NCBI RefSeq assembly: GCF_001864895.1
Contig: NZ_MJGO01000009.1
Location: 1 to 57,460, forward strand
Source of the DNA: Curtobacterium sp. MCBA15_009
Lineage (GTDB): Bacteria > Actinomycetota > Actinomycetes > Actinomycetales > Microbacteriaceae
Direction of reading: 5' to 3'
DNA length: 57,460 nucleotides
How positions within the stretch are numbered: position 1 is the stretch's first letter; every line of letters begins with the position of its first letter. The notes under the pieces were generated by a model. That model saw only the letters and a program-made list of their open reading frames with translations. It did no database searches and was not told the origin of the DNA. Below, piece by piece: positions 7,967 through 16,457 of this stretch. A program made the position numbers and the translations under genes.

Positions 7967-9457
7967 GTGACCGGCAACGACGCATCCCAGGCCCTCGACC
8001 ACACGTCGACCCGCACCGAGAGCGACTCGCTGGGCTCGCGGGAGGTCCCGAAGGACGTCTACTGGGGCATCAACACGCTCCGGGCGCTGGAGAACTTCCC
8101 GATCACCTCGGTGCCGATCGCGGTGTACCCGGACCTCATCGAGGCGCTCGTCACCGTGAAGCAGGCCGCAGCCCGGGCGAACCGCGCGATCGGCGTGCTC
8201 GACGAGGAGCGTGCCGACGCGATCGACCGTGCCGCGCAGGAGGTACGGGACGGAGCGCTCCGCGACCAGTTCGTCGTCGACGTCGTGCAGGGCGGGGCCG
8301 GCACCAGCACGAACATGAACACGAACGAGGTGCTCGCGAACCGGGCGCTCGAGCTCCTCGGGCGGGAGCGGGGCGACTACGCGTACCTGCACCCGATCGA
8401 CCACGTGAACCGCAGCCAGTCGACGAACGACACGTACCCGACGAGCATCAAGATCGCGATGATCTTCGGGGTGCGGCGGCTCATCGTGCAGCTCGAGGAG
8501 CTCTCCGCCGCGTTCGCGGAGCGGGGCAACGCGTTCGCCGACGTGCTCAAGGTCGGCCGGACGCAGTTGCAGGACGCCGTGCCGATGACGCTCGGCCAGG
8601 AGTTCACGGGGTTCTCGCACACCATCCAGGAGGACGCCGTCATGCTCCGGAAGGTCGTGCCGCTGCTCGCCGAGATGAACCTCGGGGCGACGGCGATCGG
8701 GACCGGCATCACGGCCGACCCGCTGTACCGCGACGAGGTCCGCCGGCAGCTGCAGGAGGCCAGCGGCATCGACGTCGTGACGGCGCCCGACCTCATCGAG
8801 GCGACGAGCGACGCGGGCGCGTTCATGACGCTGTCCGGCACGGTGAAGCGCAGCGCGGCGAAGCTCTCGAAGATCTGCAACGACCTGCGGCTGCTGTCGT
8901 CCGGTCCGCAGGCCGGTCTCGGGGAGATCACCCTGCCGGCGCGCCAGGCCGGGTCGTCGATCATGCCGGGCAAGGTGAACCCGGTCATCCCCGAGGTCGT
9001 CAACCAGATCGCCTACGCGGTCGCCGGTGCCGACACGACGGTCACCATGGCGGCGGAGAGCGGGCAGCTGCAGCTCAACGCCTTCGAGCCGATCATCGCG
9101 CACTCGATCCTGCAGTCGCTGCAGTGGATGGCGCGGGGGTGTGCGACGCTGCGCGAACACTGCGTCACCGGCATCGAGGCGAACGAGGCCCGGCTCGCCG
9201 CGCAGGTGGACACGAACGTCGGGGTCGTGACGGCGCTCACCCCGTACATCGGGTACGCGGCCGCCGCGTCGATCGCCCACACGGCGCTGACGACCGCGAC
9301 GCCGATCTCGACGCTCGTCGTGGCCGCGGGGCTGATGGACGAGGACCAGGTGCAGCGGGTCCTCAGCCCCGCGCGGCTGTCCGGCATCGAGCTGGCGACC
9401 GGTGCGATCCCGGTCATCACCGAGGAGATGCTCGACGCCGAGGCGCGCAAGCGCTGA
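7967..9457 (+). CDS. aspA: Aspartate ammonia-lyase
   Basis: A 496-residue member of the aspartase/fumarase superfamily that deaminates L-aspartate to fumarate and ammonia. The superfamily signature GSSIMPGKVNP sits at residues 329-339 and includes the catalytic serine loop. Also present are TSTNMNTNEV, NRSQSTNDTYPT and KVGRTQLQDAVP, typical substrate-binding blocks. Aspartase is preferred over fumarase C because of the DVYWGINTLRA start. The GTG at 7967 has TACCCT (7954-7959) seven bases upstream, so it is probably leaderless. The gene is monocistronic and converges with the BrkB-like gene; four exact GCGACC units (9461-9484) lie between their stops. Confidence 0.92.
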   Translation: MTGNDASQALDHTSTRTESDSLGSREVPKDVYWGINTLRALENFPITSVPIAVYPDLIEALVTVKQAAARANRAIGVLDEERADAIDRAAQEVRDGALRDQFVVDVVQGGAGTSTNMNTNEVLANRALELLGRERGDYAYLHPIDHVNRSQSTNDTYPTSIKIAMIFGVRRLIVQLEELSAAFAERGNAFADVLKVGRTQLQDAVPMTLGQEFTGFSHTIQEDAVMLRKVVPLLAEMNLGATAIGTGITADPLYRDEVRRQLQEASGIDVVTAPDLIEATSDAGAFMTLSGTVKRSAAKLSKICNDLRLLSSGPQAGLGEITLPARQAGSSIMPGKVNPVIPEVVNQIAYAVAGADTTVTMAAESGQLQLNAFEPIIAHSILQSLQWMARGCATLREHCVTGIEANEARLAAQVDTNVGVVTALTPYIGYAAAASIAHTALTTATPISTLVVAAGLMDEDQVQRVLSPARLSGIELATGAIPVITEEMLDAEARKR

Positions 9458-9460
9458 CGC

Positions 9461-9484
9461 GCGACCGCGACCGCGACCGCGACC
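9461..9484. repeat. Hexanucleotide repeat (GCGACC)x4
   Basis: Four exact tandem copies of GCGACC lie just after the aspA stop, followed by C-rich sequence, in the 51-base gap between the convergent genes. A slippage-prone microsatellite is the simplest reading. Confidence 0.8.
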
Positions 9485-9508
9485 CCGCCCCCGGCCCCGA
9501 CCGCGGGG

Positions 9509-10594
9509 TCAGGGCATCGGTGTCTCGCCGGCGCGGACCTGCTGCGCCATCGCACGGAGGTGCTGTTCGCCAGCGTCCGGCTCGTGCCCTTCGTCGTCGG
9601 CGACCCGGGCCGCCTCGGTCCGCACCTGCTTCGCGGCCGCGATGTCCGCGTCCCGCCAGCGCGCGAGCGTGAAGTTCCGGGTGACGTCGCGCAGCGGCAG
9701 GCGGATCGACTCGTCGGCCTCGATGCCCGCCAGCAGCTGCCGCATCCGGATCACCTCGGAGTCGAGCTCACCGCCGACGACGAGCACGAAGTTCGAGATG
9801 TACAGGTAGACGAGCAGCAGGATCGCCCCACCGAGCCACCCGTACGCGCGGTTGCCGCCGCCGATGGTCTCGACGTAGACGGCGAAGCCGAGCGTCGCGA
9901 GCGCCCAGGTGCCGATCGCGAAGCCGGCGCCGGCGGACACCCAGCGCAGCCGCGGTGTCTTGACGTTCGGGGTGGCGTAGTAGAGCACGGCGACCATCAC
10001 GACGAGGTCGGCGGCGAGCACCGGCCACTTCGCCACGTTCCACACGTCGTCGATCCACGGCGCCCACTCGAGCTGCCGGACCAGCGCCGCCGCGATCGTC
10101 GGCGTGCCGAGCAGGATGACGATCGCGATCGCCCCGCCCACCATGACGAGCAGGGTGACGAACAGCATCATGCTGCGGAACTTCCAGATCCGGCGCCCCT
10201 CCTCGACCTCGTAGGCGGTGTTCATCGCCCGGCCGAAGGCGGTCGCGTACCCGGACAGCGACCAGAGCGTCAGGACGAGGCCGATGGTGAACCCGAGCCA
10301 GGGGTTGTCCAGGGTGAGCAGCTGCCGGAGTGGCCCCTCGAGGTGCTCGGCGGTCTCCGGTCGCACGATGAAGCCGAGGACCTCGACGACGTCGGCCAGG
10401 CTGTCGCCCTGCCGGTCGACGACGGACAGCGCGGACACCACGGCGAGCGCGCTCGGGAACACCGTCAGCAACGCGAAGAACGTCAGCGAGGCGGCCGCGT
10501 CCACGACGCGGTGTCGGATCACCGAGTGGTAGGTACGCCGGACGACGGCGCGGACACCGGTCCGCGCGAGATCGCGCGACGCGCTGTCCGGCAT
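9509..10594 (-). CDS. YihY/virulence factor BrkB family membrane protein
   Basis: A 361-residue protein with about six transmembrane helices between residues 30 and 280 and a charged C-terminal tail. Features typical of YihY/BrkB proteins are the early AAASLTFFALLTVFPSAL block, GFTIGLVLTLWSLSGYATAF, a central MNTAYEVEEGR loop, and GAILLLVYLYISNFVLVVGG near the end. The family was once misannotated as RNase BN; its function remains uncertain. The ATG at 10594 is preceded seven bases upstream by TACCGT on the same strand, supporting a leaderless start. Confidence 0.88.
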   Translation of the reverse strand: MPDSASRDLARTGVRAVVRRTYHSVIRHRVVDAAASLTFFALLTVFPSALAVVSALSVVDRQGDSLADVVEVLGFIVRPETAEHLEGPLRQLLTLDNPWLGFTIGLVLTLWSLSGYATAFGRAMNTAYEVEEGRRIWKFRSMMLFVTLLVMVGGAIAIVILLGTPTIAAALVRQLEWAPWIDDVWNVAKWPVLAADLVVMVAVLYYATPNVKTPRLRWVSAGAGFAIGTWALATLGFAVYVETIGGGNRAYGWLGGAILLLVYLYISNFVLVVGGELDSEVIRMRQLLAGIEADESIRLPLRDVTRNFTLARWRDADIAAAKQVRTEAARVADDEGHEPDAGEQHLRAMAQQVRAGETPMP

Positions 10595-10971
10595 GCGTCG
10601 TACGGTACCCGACACCTGACGGACGGGAGGCGCGGGGCGCGCCCGCCACGTGCCTCCCGTCCGGCCGCCGGTCGTGCCCGGCAGCCGCTGCCGTCCTGTC
10701 CGCGGGAGCGACACGGTCCCGCCACCGTGCGCCGTCCCTGCCGTGGAGGCGACACGGTCCCGCCACCGTGCGCCGTCCCTGCCGCGGAGGCGACAGGTGT
10801 CCGCGGAAGGTCCGCGCAGAAGTGTCGCTTTCGCGAACCGGCATCGCGCGGATCGGCACCGCGAGTGGCGGCACCGCGCGTGGCGGAACCGCGCGTGGTG
10901 GGCGGAACTGCGCGTGGTGGGTGGAACCGCGCGTGGTGGGGCGGAACCGCGCGGAACCGCAGGGCGGCGCC
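10595..10971. repeat. Repeat-rich intergenic region (41-bp tandem and GGAACCGCGCG units)
   Basis: This 377-base gap holds no convincing gene. Near 10619-10665 lies an inverted arrangement of GGGAGGCG and GCCTCCC (family C). Two 41-bp tandem units start at 10708 and 10749 with GCGACACGGTCCCGCCACCG, and a third begins at 10790 and diverges. The third joins a segment ending GTGTCGCTTTCGCG (to about 10835) that resembles the family D units at 24.8-25.3 kb. From about 10853 to 10960 there are five or six degenerate units of about 19 bases containing GGAACCGCGCGTGGTG. The BrkB promoter occupies the first dozen bases. Confidence 0.8.
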
Positions 10972-12291
10972 TCAGTTCGCGTGCGGGTGCAGGGCGTCGT
11001 AGCGGCGGAAGGACGGCACCAGCCGGAGCAGCAGCGCGACGAGCGCGACGATGAGCACGCCGCCGATGATCGGCGGGTACGCGATGCCCGCGGCCACGAC
11101 CAGGCCGGCGTACAGGTCGCCGAGCCGCGGACCGCCGGTGACCACGACGACGAAGATGCCCTGCAGCCGCCCACGCATGCCATCCGGCGACGCCGCCTGC
11201 AGGATCGTGTTCCGGAACACCGAGCTGACGTTGTCGGCGCCGCCCGCGAGTGCGAGGAAGAGCGCCGCTGCCCCGAGCGCCGGCAGGATGCCGACCGAGA
11301 ACGTCTCGCCCGACCGACCGCCGAGCGCGTGCGCCAGCGCGATGACCACACCGAACGCCGCGATCGCGCCGCCGTACGCGGTGATCGCCCAGCCGACCGC
11401 CTCGCCCTGGCGGCGCACGTGTCCGAGCGGGCCGGAGAACACGCTCGACAGCAGCGCACCGATCGCGTACGCCGCCGTGAGCGTGCCGACCGTGATGGCA
11501 CCGCCGCCGATGACGAGGGCACCGATCGCGGGGAAGAGCACGCGGGGCTGCCCGAAGGTCATCGCGACGATGTCGAGCACGAACGTCATCGTGATGTTCT
11601 TCGACCGGCGCAGGAACTTCGCGCCCTCGACGAGCGAGCCGAGCCCGGGGCGGAGCGCGCCGTGGTCGGCGGCCATCCGCGGCAGGGTGAAGACCCCGAG
11701 GAAGGCGAAGGTGAACAGCACGACGTCGATCGTGTACGTCGGGGCGAACCCGACGCTCGCGATGAGGACGCCGGCGACCGCGGGGCCGATGGTGACCTGG
11801 AACCCTGAGGCGATGCCGCCGAGGGCGCTCGCCGCGGGCAGCAGGTCGGTGCCGACGAGCCGGGGCACGATCGCCGAGCGTGACGCGCCGCTCACCGTCG
11901 CGGCGACGGCGTTCGCGGTCGCGAGCACGTAGAGCAGGACGACGCTGTGCAACCCGAGCCAGGCGTGGGTGGCGATCAGGGCGACCGCGACCCACGCGAT
12001 GATCGCGGACACGAGTGCGACGGTGCGGCGGTCGAAGGCGTCGGCGAGCATCCCGCCGTACAGGCCGGCGACGATCATCGGCAGCAGGGCGATGACGCCG
12101 ACGAGCGCGACGGCGAAGGTGGAGTGCGTGATCTCGTAGACCTCGAGACCGACGGCCACGGTGGTCATCTGGGTGCCGATGCCCGCGACGGCGGTTCCCG
12201 CCCAGAGTCGGGCGAAGGCGGGGGAGCGGCGGAGCGGGGTGAGGTCGGCGAACAGGCGGCGGCGCGGCGGTGCGGGAGTGGGTCGTGTCAC
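10972..12291 (-). CDS. MFS transporter, MFS_3/enterobactin-exporter-like
   Basis: A 439-residue major facilitator protein with about 12 hydrophobic helices. The loop between helices 2 and 3 carries GGMLADAFDRRTV, the typical MFS motif with a basic end. The SGASRSAIVPRLV and MRGRLQGIF segments are common in the MFS_3 group, which includes enterobactin and drug exporters. The substrate cannot be read from sequence. The GTG at 12291 is chosen; longer frames would overlap the divergent FKBP gene. The 58-base gap between them must hold both promoters. Confidence 0.82.
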   Translation of the reverse strand: MTRPTPAPPRRRLFADLTPLRRSPAFARLWAGTAVAGIGTQMTTVAVGLEVYEITHSTFAVALVGVIALLPMIVAGLYGGMLADAFDRRTVALVSAIIAWVAVALIATHAWLGLHSVVLLYVLATANAVAATVSGASRSAIVPRLVGTDLLPAASALGGIASGFQVTIGPAVAGVLIASVGFAPTYTIDVVLFTFAFLGVFTLPRMAADHGALRPGLGSLVEGAKFLRRSKNITMTFVLDIVAMTFGQPRVLFPAIGALVIGGGAITVGTLTAAYAIGALLSSVFSGPLGHVRRQGEAVGWAITAYGGAIAAFGVVIALAHALGGRSGETFSVGILPALGAAALFLALAGGADNVSSVFRNTILQAASPDGMRGRLQGIFVVVVTGGPRLGDLYAGLVVAAGIAYPPIIGGVLIVALVALLLRLVPSFRRYDALHPHAN

Positions 12292-12349
12292 GGTGGAACC
12301 ATTCTGCTGGTTGCACGCCGGTTCCGGTGGCTCTGGTTGACTTGCGGGC

Positions 12350-12721
12350 ATGACTGACCTCAACAGCAAGCCCGAGTTCGACGCTCCCGAGGGCCCGGCC
12401 CCCACCGAACTCGTCATCACCGACATCGTCGAGGGCGATGGCGACGTGGCGAGCGCCGGGTCGACCGTGAAGGTCCACTACGCCGGCGTCGAGTACGAGT
12501 CCGGCGAGGAGTTCGACAGCTCCTGGAACCGCGGCGAGCCGATCGACTTCCCGCTCGCGGCCCTGGTGCGCGGCTGGCAGGAGGGCATCCCCGGCATGAA
12601 GGTCGGCGGCCGCCGCAAGCTCGTCGTCCCGCCGGAGCTGGCCTACGGTCCCGCCGGCGGCGGGCACTTCCTGTCCGGCAAGACCCTGATCTTCGTGATC
12701 GACCTGCTCGGGGTGCGCTGA
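12350..12721 (+). CDS. FKBP-type peptidyl-prolyl cis-trans isomerase
   Basis: A 123-residue cytoplasmic protein consisting of one FKBP domain. Core motifs are VKVHYAGV (residues 45-52), EFDSSWNRGEPIDFPL, the VRGWQEGIPGMKVGGRRKLVVPPELAYG block and a final LIFVIDLLGV strand. It catalyses proline isomerisation during protein folding. No signal peptide is present. TTGACT lies seven bases before the ATG, a weak candidate for the leaderless -10. The stop shares one base with the following ATG, so it is an operon with the aldo/keto reductase. Confidence 0.93.
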   Translation: MTDLNSKPEFDAPEGPAPTELVITDIVEGDGDVASAGSTVKVHYAGVEYESGEEFDSSWNRGEPIDFPLAALVRGWQEGIPGMKVGGRRKLVVPPELAYGPAGGGHFLSGKTLIFVIDLLGVR

Positions 12722-13557
12722 TGCAGGTCGGCGCCCCGACCATCGAGCTGAACGACGGGCACCGGTTCCCGGAGCTCGGCCTCGGCACGTACGGCCTCGA
12801 CGGCGACGAGGGCGCCGCGGCCGTCGGCACCGCGATCGCGAGCGGCTACCGGCTGCTCGACACCGCCCTCAACTACGGCAACGAGGACGCCGTCGGCCGC
12901 GCCGTCCGCGAGTCCGAGGTGGCGCGCGAGGACCTCGTCGTCACGTCGAAGCTCCCCGGCCGGCACCACGGCTACGACGAGGCGCACCGGTCGATCGACG
13001 AGACGCTCGGCAACCTGGGTCTCGACTCCGTCGACCTGTACCTCATCCACTGGCCGAACCCCTCGGTGGACAAGTTCGTCGACACCTGGAAGGCGTTCGT
13101 CGACCTCCGTGACAGCGGCAAGGTCCGCTCGATCGGCGTCTCGAACTTCACGCCGGAGCACCTCCGTCGCATCGTCGACGCCACCGGGGTCGCCCCGGCG
13201 GTGAACCAGGTCGAGCTGCACCCGTACTTCCCGCAGGCCGAACTGCGGAAGGTCCACCAGGAGCTCGGCATCGTGACCGAGAGCTGGAGCCCGCTGGCGA
13301 AGCGCTCGGAACTGCTCACCGAGCAGCCGATCGTCGACGCCGCCGCTGCGCACGGCGTCGCGCCGGGTCAGGTCGTGCTCCGCTGGCACGTGCAGATCGG
13401 TGCCGTCCCGGTCCCGAAGTCGGGCGACGCCGCCCGCCAGCGGGAGAACCTCGACGTCTTCGGCTTCGAGCTGACCGACGACGAGGTGCGGGCGATCTCC
13501 GGCCTCGAGCGCGGACGGCTCTGGGACGGCGACCCGGACACGCACGAGGAGATGTAG
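12721..13557 (+). CDS. Aldo/keto reductase, 2,5-diketo-gluconate reductase-like
   Basis: A 278-residue NADPH-dependent reductase of the AKR5-type group. The catalytic tetrad is complete: D47, Y52, K77 and H110. Signatures are GYRLLDTALNYGNE, the SIGVSNF strand and the cofactor-binding VPVPKSG near residue 237. It is expected to reduce aldehydes or ketones; the natural substrate is unknown. It overlaps the FKBP gene by one base. A family B palindrome lies just past its stop. Confidence 0.9.
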   Translation: MQVGAPTIELNDGHRFPELGLGTYGLDGDEGAAAVGTAIASGYRLLDTALNYGNEDAVGRAVRESEVAREDLVVTSKLPGRHHGYDEAHRSIDETLGNLGLDSVDLYLIHWPNPSVDKFVDTWKAFVDLRDSGKVRSIGVSNFTPEHLRRIVDATGVAPAVNQVELHPYFPQAELRKVHQELGIVTESWSPLAKRSELLTEQPIVDAAAAHGVAPGQVVLRWHVQIGAVPVPKSGDAARQRENLDVFGFELTDDEVRAISGLERGRLWDGDPDTHEEM

Positions 13558-13570
13558 CGGCTCGCCCGCC

Positions 13571-13656
13571 GGAACCAGGTTCCGGACACAGCACCGCGGA
13601 TCTCCACGGTGCTGTGTCCGGAACGCGGTGTTCGACGGGCGGAACCAGGTTCCGGA
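13571..13656. repeat. Family B palindrome with a second half-copy
   Basis: GGAACCAGGTTCC at 13571-13583 opens a hairpin with exact 17-base arms at 13580-13596 and 13607-13623, starting TTCCGGACACAGCACCG. A second GGAACCAGGTTCC follows at 13641-13653. Family C sequence (GGAGGCGCG ... CGCGCCTCC) lies directly after, about 13658-13690. The position suits transcription termination after the reductase, but the conserved primary sequence suggests a repeat family. The helD -10 box TACACT is at 13736-13741. Confidence 0.8.
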
Positions 13657-13768
13657 CTGGAGGCGCGTGGCGGGTCCGCCACGCGCCTCCCGTCCGTCAC
13701 GGGTCAGGCGTCCTGCGGTGTCGGTCCCGCGGGACTACACTGGGTTCCCCTGTCCCGAAGGGTTGTAC

Positions 13769-16012
13769 GTGTCCGAACCGACCGAGATCGACCGCGAACG
13801 CGGCTACGTGGACGGCCTCTTCGGCCGCCTCGACGAGCTGACCGCCGAGGCCGAACAGCGTCTCGCCGAGACCCGTCGTCAGGCGGTCGGCGGGAACCAC
13901 CAGAGCCGCAGCGAACGCGACGCGTACGCACGGCTCTACGAGGACACCATCGCCACGCTCGAGCGCGTGGGGGACCGCCTGGTCTTCGGACGGCTCGAGG
14001 TGTCCGAACCCGAGGACCCCGACGACACCTTCCGGTACATCGGCCGCGTCGGACTCCGTGACGCCGCGCACCGGCCGCTGCTGCTCGACTGGCGCGTCCC
14101 CGGGGCCAGCGCCTTCTACCAGGCGACCGCGGCCCACCCGATGGGCATGCGTGCCCGGCGCCACCTGTCCCTGCAGGGGCGGCGGGTCGTCGGCGTCGAG
14201 GACGAGGTCTTCGACGCCTCGCTGTACGACGACGAGCGGACCCACCTGCAGGGCGAGGGCGCGCTGCTCGCCGCGGTGACCGCCGAGCGCACCGGCCGGA
14301 TGACCGACATCGTCGCGACGATCCAGGGCGAGCAGGACCGCATCATCCGCTCCCCGCTCGAGGGCGTGCTCATCGTGCAGGGCGGCCCCGGCACCGGCAA
14401 GACCGCCGTCGCACTGCACCGCGCCGCCTACCTGCTGTACTCGTACCGCGAGCGGCTCCGGGGCTCCGGCGTGCTCATGGTCGGCCCGTCGTCGGCGTTC
14501 CTGACGTACATCGAGCAGGTGCTGCCGTCGCTCGGCGAGACCGGTGTCGTGATGGCCTCGCTCGGGTCGCTCTACCCGGGGGTGCACGCGACGGTGCACG
14601 ACTCCCGGGACGTCGCCGCGGTGAAGGGTGCCGCGCAGACGGCCTCGCTCCTGCGCCGCGCGGTCCGCTCGCGCCAGGTCGTGCCGACCGAGTCCGTCAC
14701 GCTCGACGTCGAGGGCGAGCGGCTCGTCGTCCCGCCGCAGCTCGTCGCCGACGCGATGAAGCGGGCGCAGGACCGCGGCAAGCCGCACAACGTCGCCCGT
14801 GTCACGTTCAACAAGATCGCCCTCGACGCGATGACCCGCCTGCTCGCCGACCAGCTGCGCGAACGCGGCACCACGGTCGACGAAGCCGACGAGAAGGTGC
14901 TGCGCGAGGACATCCGGAGCTCCTACGACGCCCGGGTGCTGCTCAACACGGCGTGGCTGCCCCTGCCGCCGGAGAAGTTCCTCGAGGACCTCTACGCCCG
15001 GCCGAACTGGCTCGCCTCGCTCACCCCCGACTGGAGCCCGGAGCGCCGCGCCCTGCTGCAGCGTGCCCGCGGTACGGCCTGGACCGTCGAGGACGTCCCC
15101 CTGCTCGACGAGGCCGCCGAACTGCTCGGCCCGTTCGACCCGACCGGCGGCGCCGCGAAGCGCGCCGCGAAGGCCAGCCGGAACCGCGACATCGAGAACG
15201 CGCGCCAGGCGATCGAGAACATGGGCGTCGAGGGCATCGTCACGGCCGAGCAGGTCGCCGGCTCCTTCGCCGAGGGCGGCGACCCGCGCTCCACCGCCGA
15301 GCGCGCCGCCGAGGACCGCGAGTGGACCTACGGGCACATCGTCGTCGACGAGGCCCAGGAGCTCTCGCCCATGCAGTGGCGCGTGCTCGCCCGCCGCAAC
15401 CCGCTCCGGTCGTTCACGATCGTCGGCGACATGGCGCAGGGTTCCTCGCCCGGCGCGGCACGCACGTGGGACGACGTCATCGGCGCCCTCGCGCGCCGCC
15501 GGCGCGGCCGTGCCCCGCAGGTGCCGCTCGACCACCGCGTCGAGCAGCTCACCGTGAACTACCGCACGCCGCGCTCCATCGTGCTCGCCGCGGGGGAGTA
15601 CGCCGACGCCGCCGGGCTGACGGTCACCCGCAACGAGGCCGTCCGCGACGGCGACCCCGTCGAACGCGTCCGGGTGTCCCGCCCGGTCCTGCTCGACACC
15701 GTCGCCGCGGTGGCGGATGCCGAACGGGCGCGCATCGGCTCGGGCACCATCGGCGTGATCGTCCCGGAGTCCCAGGTCGACGCCGTGCGGCAGCGCCTCA
15801 CCCGCACCGAGGCCGACGTGCGGGGGCTCGCGTCGCCGCAGGCGGGGTCCCTCACGGTCCTGACCGGGGCGGACGCCAAGGGGCTCGAGTTCGACGGCGT
15901 GCTGCTCGTCGACCCCGACGGCGTGGGCGCCGACGCGGCGCGGGCCGCGGCGGCTGTCTACGTCGCGATGACCCGCCCGACCCGACGCCTGACCGTCATC
16001 GACGTCGACTGA
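13769..16012 (+). CDS. helD: HelD, RNA polymerase recycling ATPase (UvrD/Rep-like)
   Basis: A 747-residue superfamily 1 helicase-like protein. It starts with a charged coiled coil (residues 1-65), the part that reaches into the RNA polymerase channels in characterised HelD proteins. Walker A GGPGTGKT is at 205-212, Walker B VVDEAQ ends at 530, and the motif III region IVGDMAQGS follows. Later SF1 motifs are NYRTPRS and a C-terminal VYVAMTRPTRRL. Actinobacterial HelD frees stalled or rifampicin-bound polymerase. The GTG at 13769 is preceded by GAAGGG, and TACACT at 13736-13741 gives a short leader of about 20 bases. Length and architecture match class II HelD rather than UvrD or PcrA. Confidence 0.85.
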   Translation: MSEPTEIDRERGYVDGLFGRLDELTAEAEQRLAETRRQAVGGNHQSRSERDAYARLYEDTIATLERVGDRLVFGRLEVSEPEDPDDTFRYIGRVGLRDAAHRPLLLDWRVPGASAFYQATAAHPMGMRARRHLSLQGRRVVGVEDEVFDASLYDDERTHLQGEGALLAAVTAERTGRMTDIVATIQGEQDRIIRSPLEGVLIVQGGPGTGKTAVALHRAAYLLYSYRERLRGSGVLMVGPSSAFLTYIEQVLPSLGETGVVMASLGSLYPGVHATVHDSRDVAAVKGAAQTASLLRRAVRSRQVVPTESVTLDVEGERLVVPPQLVADAMKRAQDRGKPHNVARVTFNKIALDAMTRLLADQLRERGTTVDEADEKVLREDIRSSYDARVLLNTAWLPLPPEKFLEDLYARPNWLASLTPDWSPERRALLQRARGTAWTVEDVPLLDEAAELLGPFDPTGGAAKRAAKASRNRDIENARQAIENMGVEGIVTAEQVAGSFAEGGDPRSTAERAAEDREWTYGHIVVDEAQELSPMQWRVLARRNPLRSFTIVGDMAQGSSPGAARTWDDVIGALARRRRGRAPQVPLDHRVEQLTVNYRTPRSIVLAAGEYADAAGLTVTRNEAVRDGDPVERVRVSRPVLLDTVAAVADAERARIGSGTIGVIVPESQVDAVRQRLTRTEADVRGLASPQAGSLTVLTGADAKGLEFDGVLLVDPDGVGADAARAAAAVYVAMTRPTRRLTVIDVD

Positions 16013-16040
16013 CGGTCGTGCGCGGGGCGCCGCGCACTCC

Positions 16041-16087
16041 GTGCGCAGGAACGGTCCCGTCGGCCCGACGCGACCGTTCCTGCTCAC
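16041..16087. repeat. Family A palindrome, copy 3
   Basis: Sixteen-base arms at 16041-16056 and 16072-16087 differ by one base. The right end reads TTCCTGCTCAC, matching the GTGAGCAG terminus of the other copies, but the inner arm sequence differs. Family C sequence follows at about 16110-16156, with CGGGCCTCCCG at 16146-16156. It sits between the convergent helD and emfourin-like genes. Confidence 0.7.
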
Positions 16088-16158
16088 GATCCGTGGGCGG
16101 CGGCGTCGCCGCGGAGCGGACGGGAGGGCCGGTGCGGGCCCGCCACGGGCCTCCCGGC

Positions 16159-16428
16159 TCAGGCCTGGTCACCCTCCGACCGCACCCGCGCGACCAGGTC
16201 GGCCCACGGACCGTCGAGTCGGCGGCCGGGGATCGTCACGGTCGTGCGCTCGACGGTGATCGTCCAGCTGAAGTCGTCGGGGACCGGCGCGTCCGTCGGG
16301 GCGGGGCTGCGCTGCAGGGCGTCGAGCACGTCCGACCACGCGGAGGGGTCACCGGCGGCGTCGGTGTCGACCCGCCAGCGCCGCGTGGTGCCGGCGAAGC
16401 CCCCGGTGCGGCGGACCTCGATGCGCAT
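16159..16428 (-). CDS. Emfourin-like protealysin inhibitor
   Basis: An 89-residue soluble protein starting MRIEVRRTGGFAGTTRRWRV. This N-terminal pattern and its place 29 bases after an M4 protealysin-like protease on the same strand match emfourin, the intracellular inhibitor encoded beside protealysin genes. The match is from memory of the family. It would bind the protease active site and keep it inactive in the producing cell. A TACCGT box lies seven bases before the ATG, so it may have its own leaderless promoter as well as read-through from the protease. Confidence 0.7.
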   Translation of the reverse strand: MRIEVRRTGGFAGTTRRWRVDTDAAGDPSAWSDVLDALQRSPAPTDAPVPDDFSWTITVERTTVTIPGRRLDGPWADLVARVRSEGDQA

Positions 16429-16457
16429 GGCTCCGACGGTACGCCGCCCGGCGTCGC

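Noticed and set aside
9509..12667. Single 1052-codon minus-strand frame covering BrkB, the repeat gap and MFS
   Set aside because: It joins an antisense/shifted frame through the repeats to the true BrkB frame. BrkB has its own ATG at 10594 with a promoter box.
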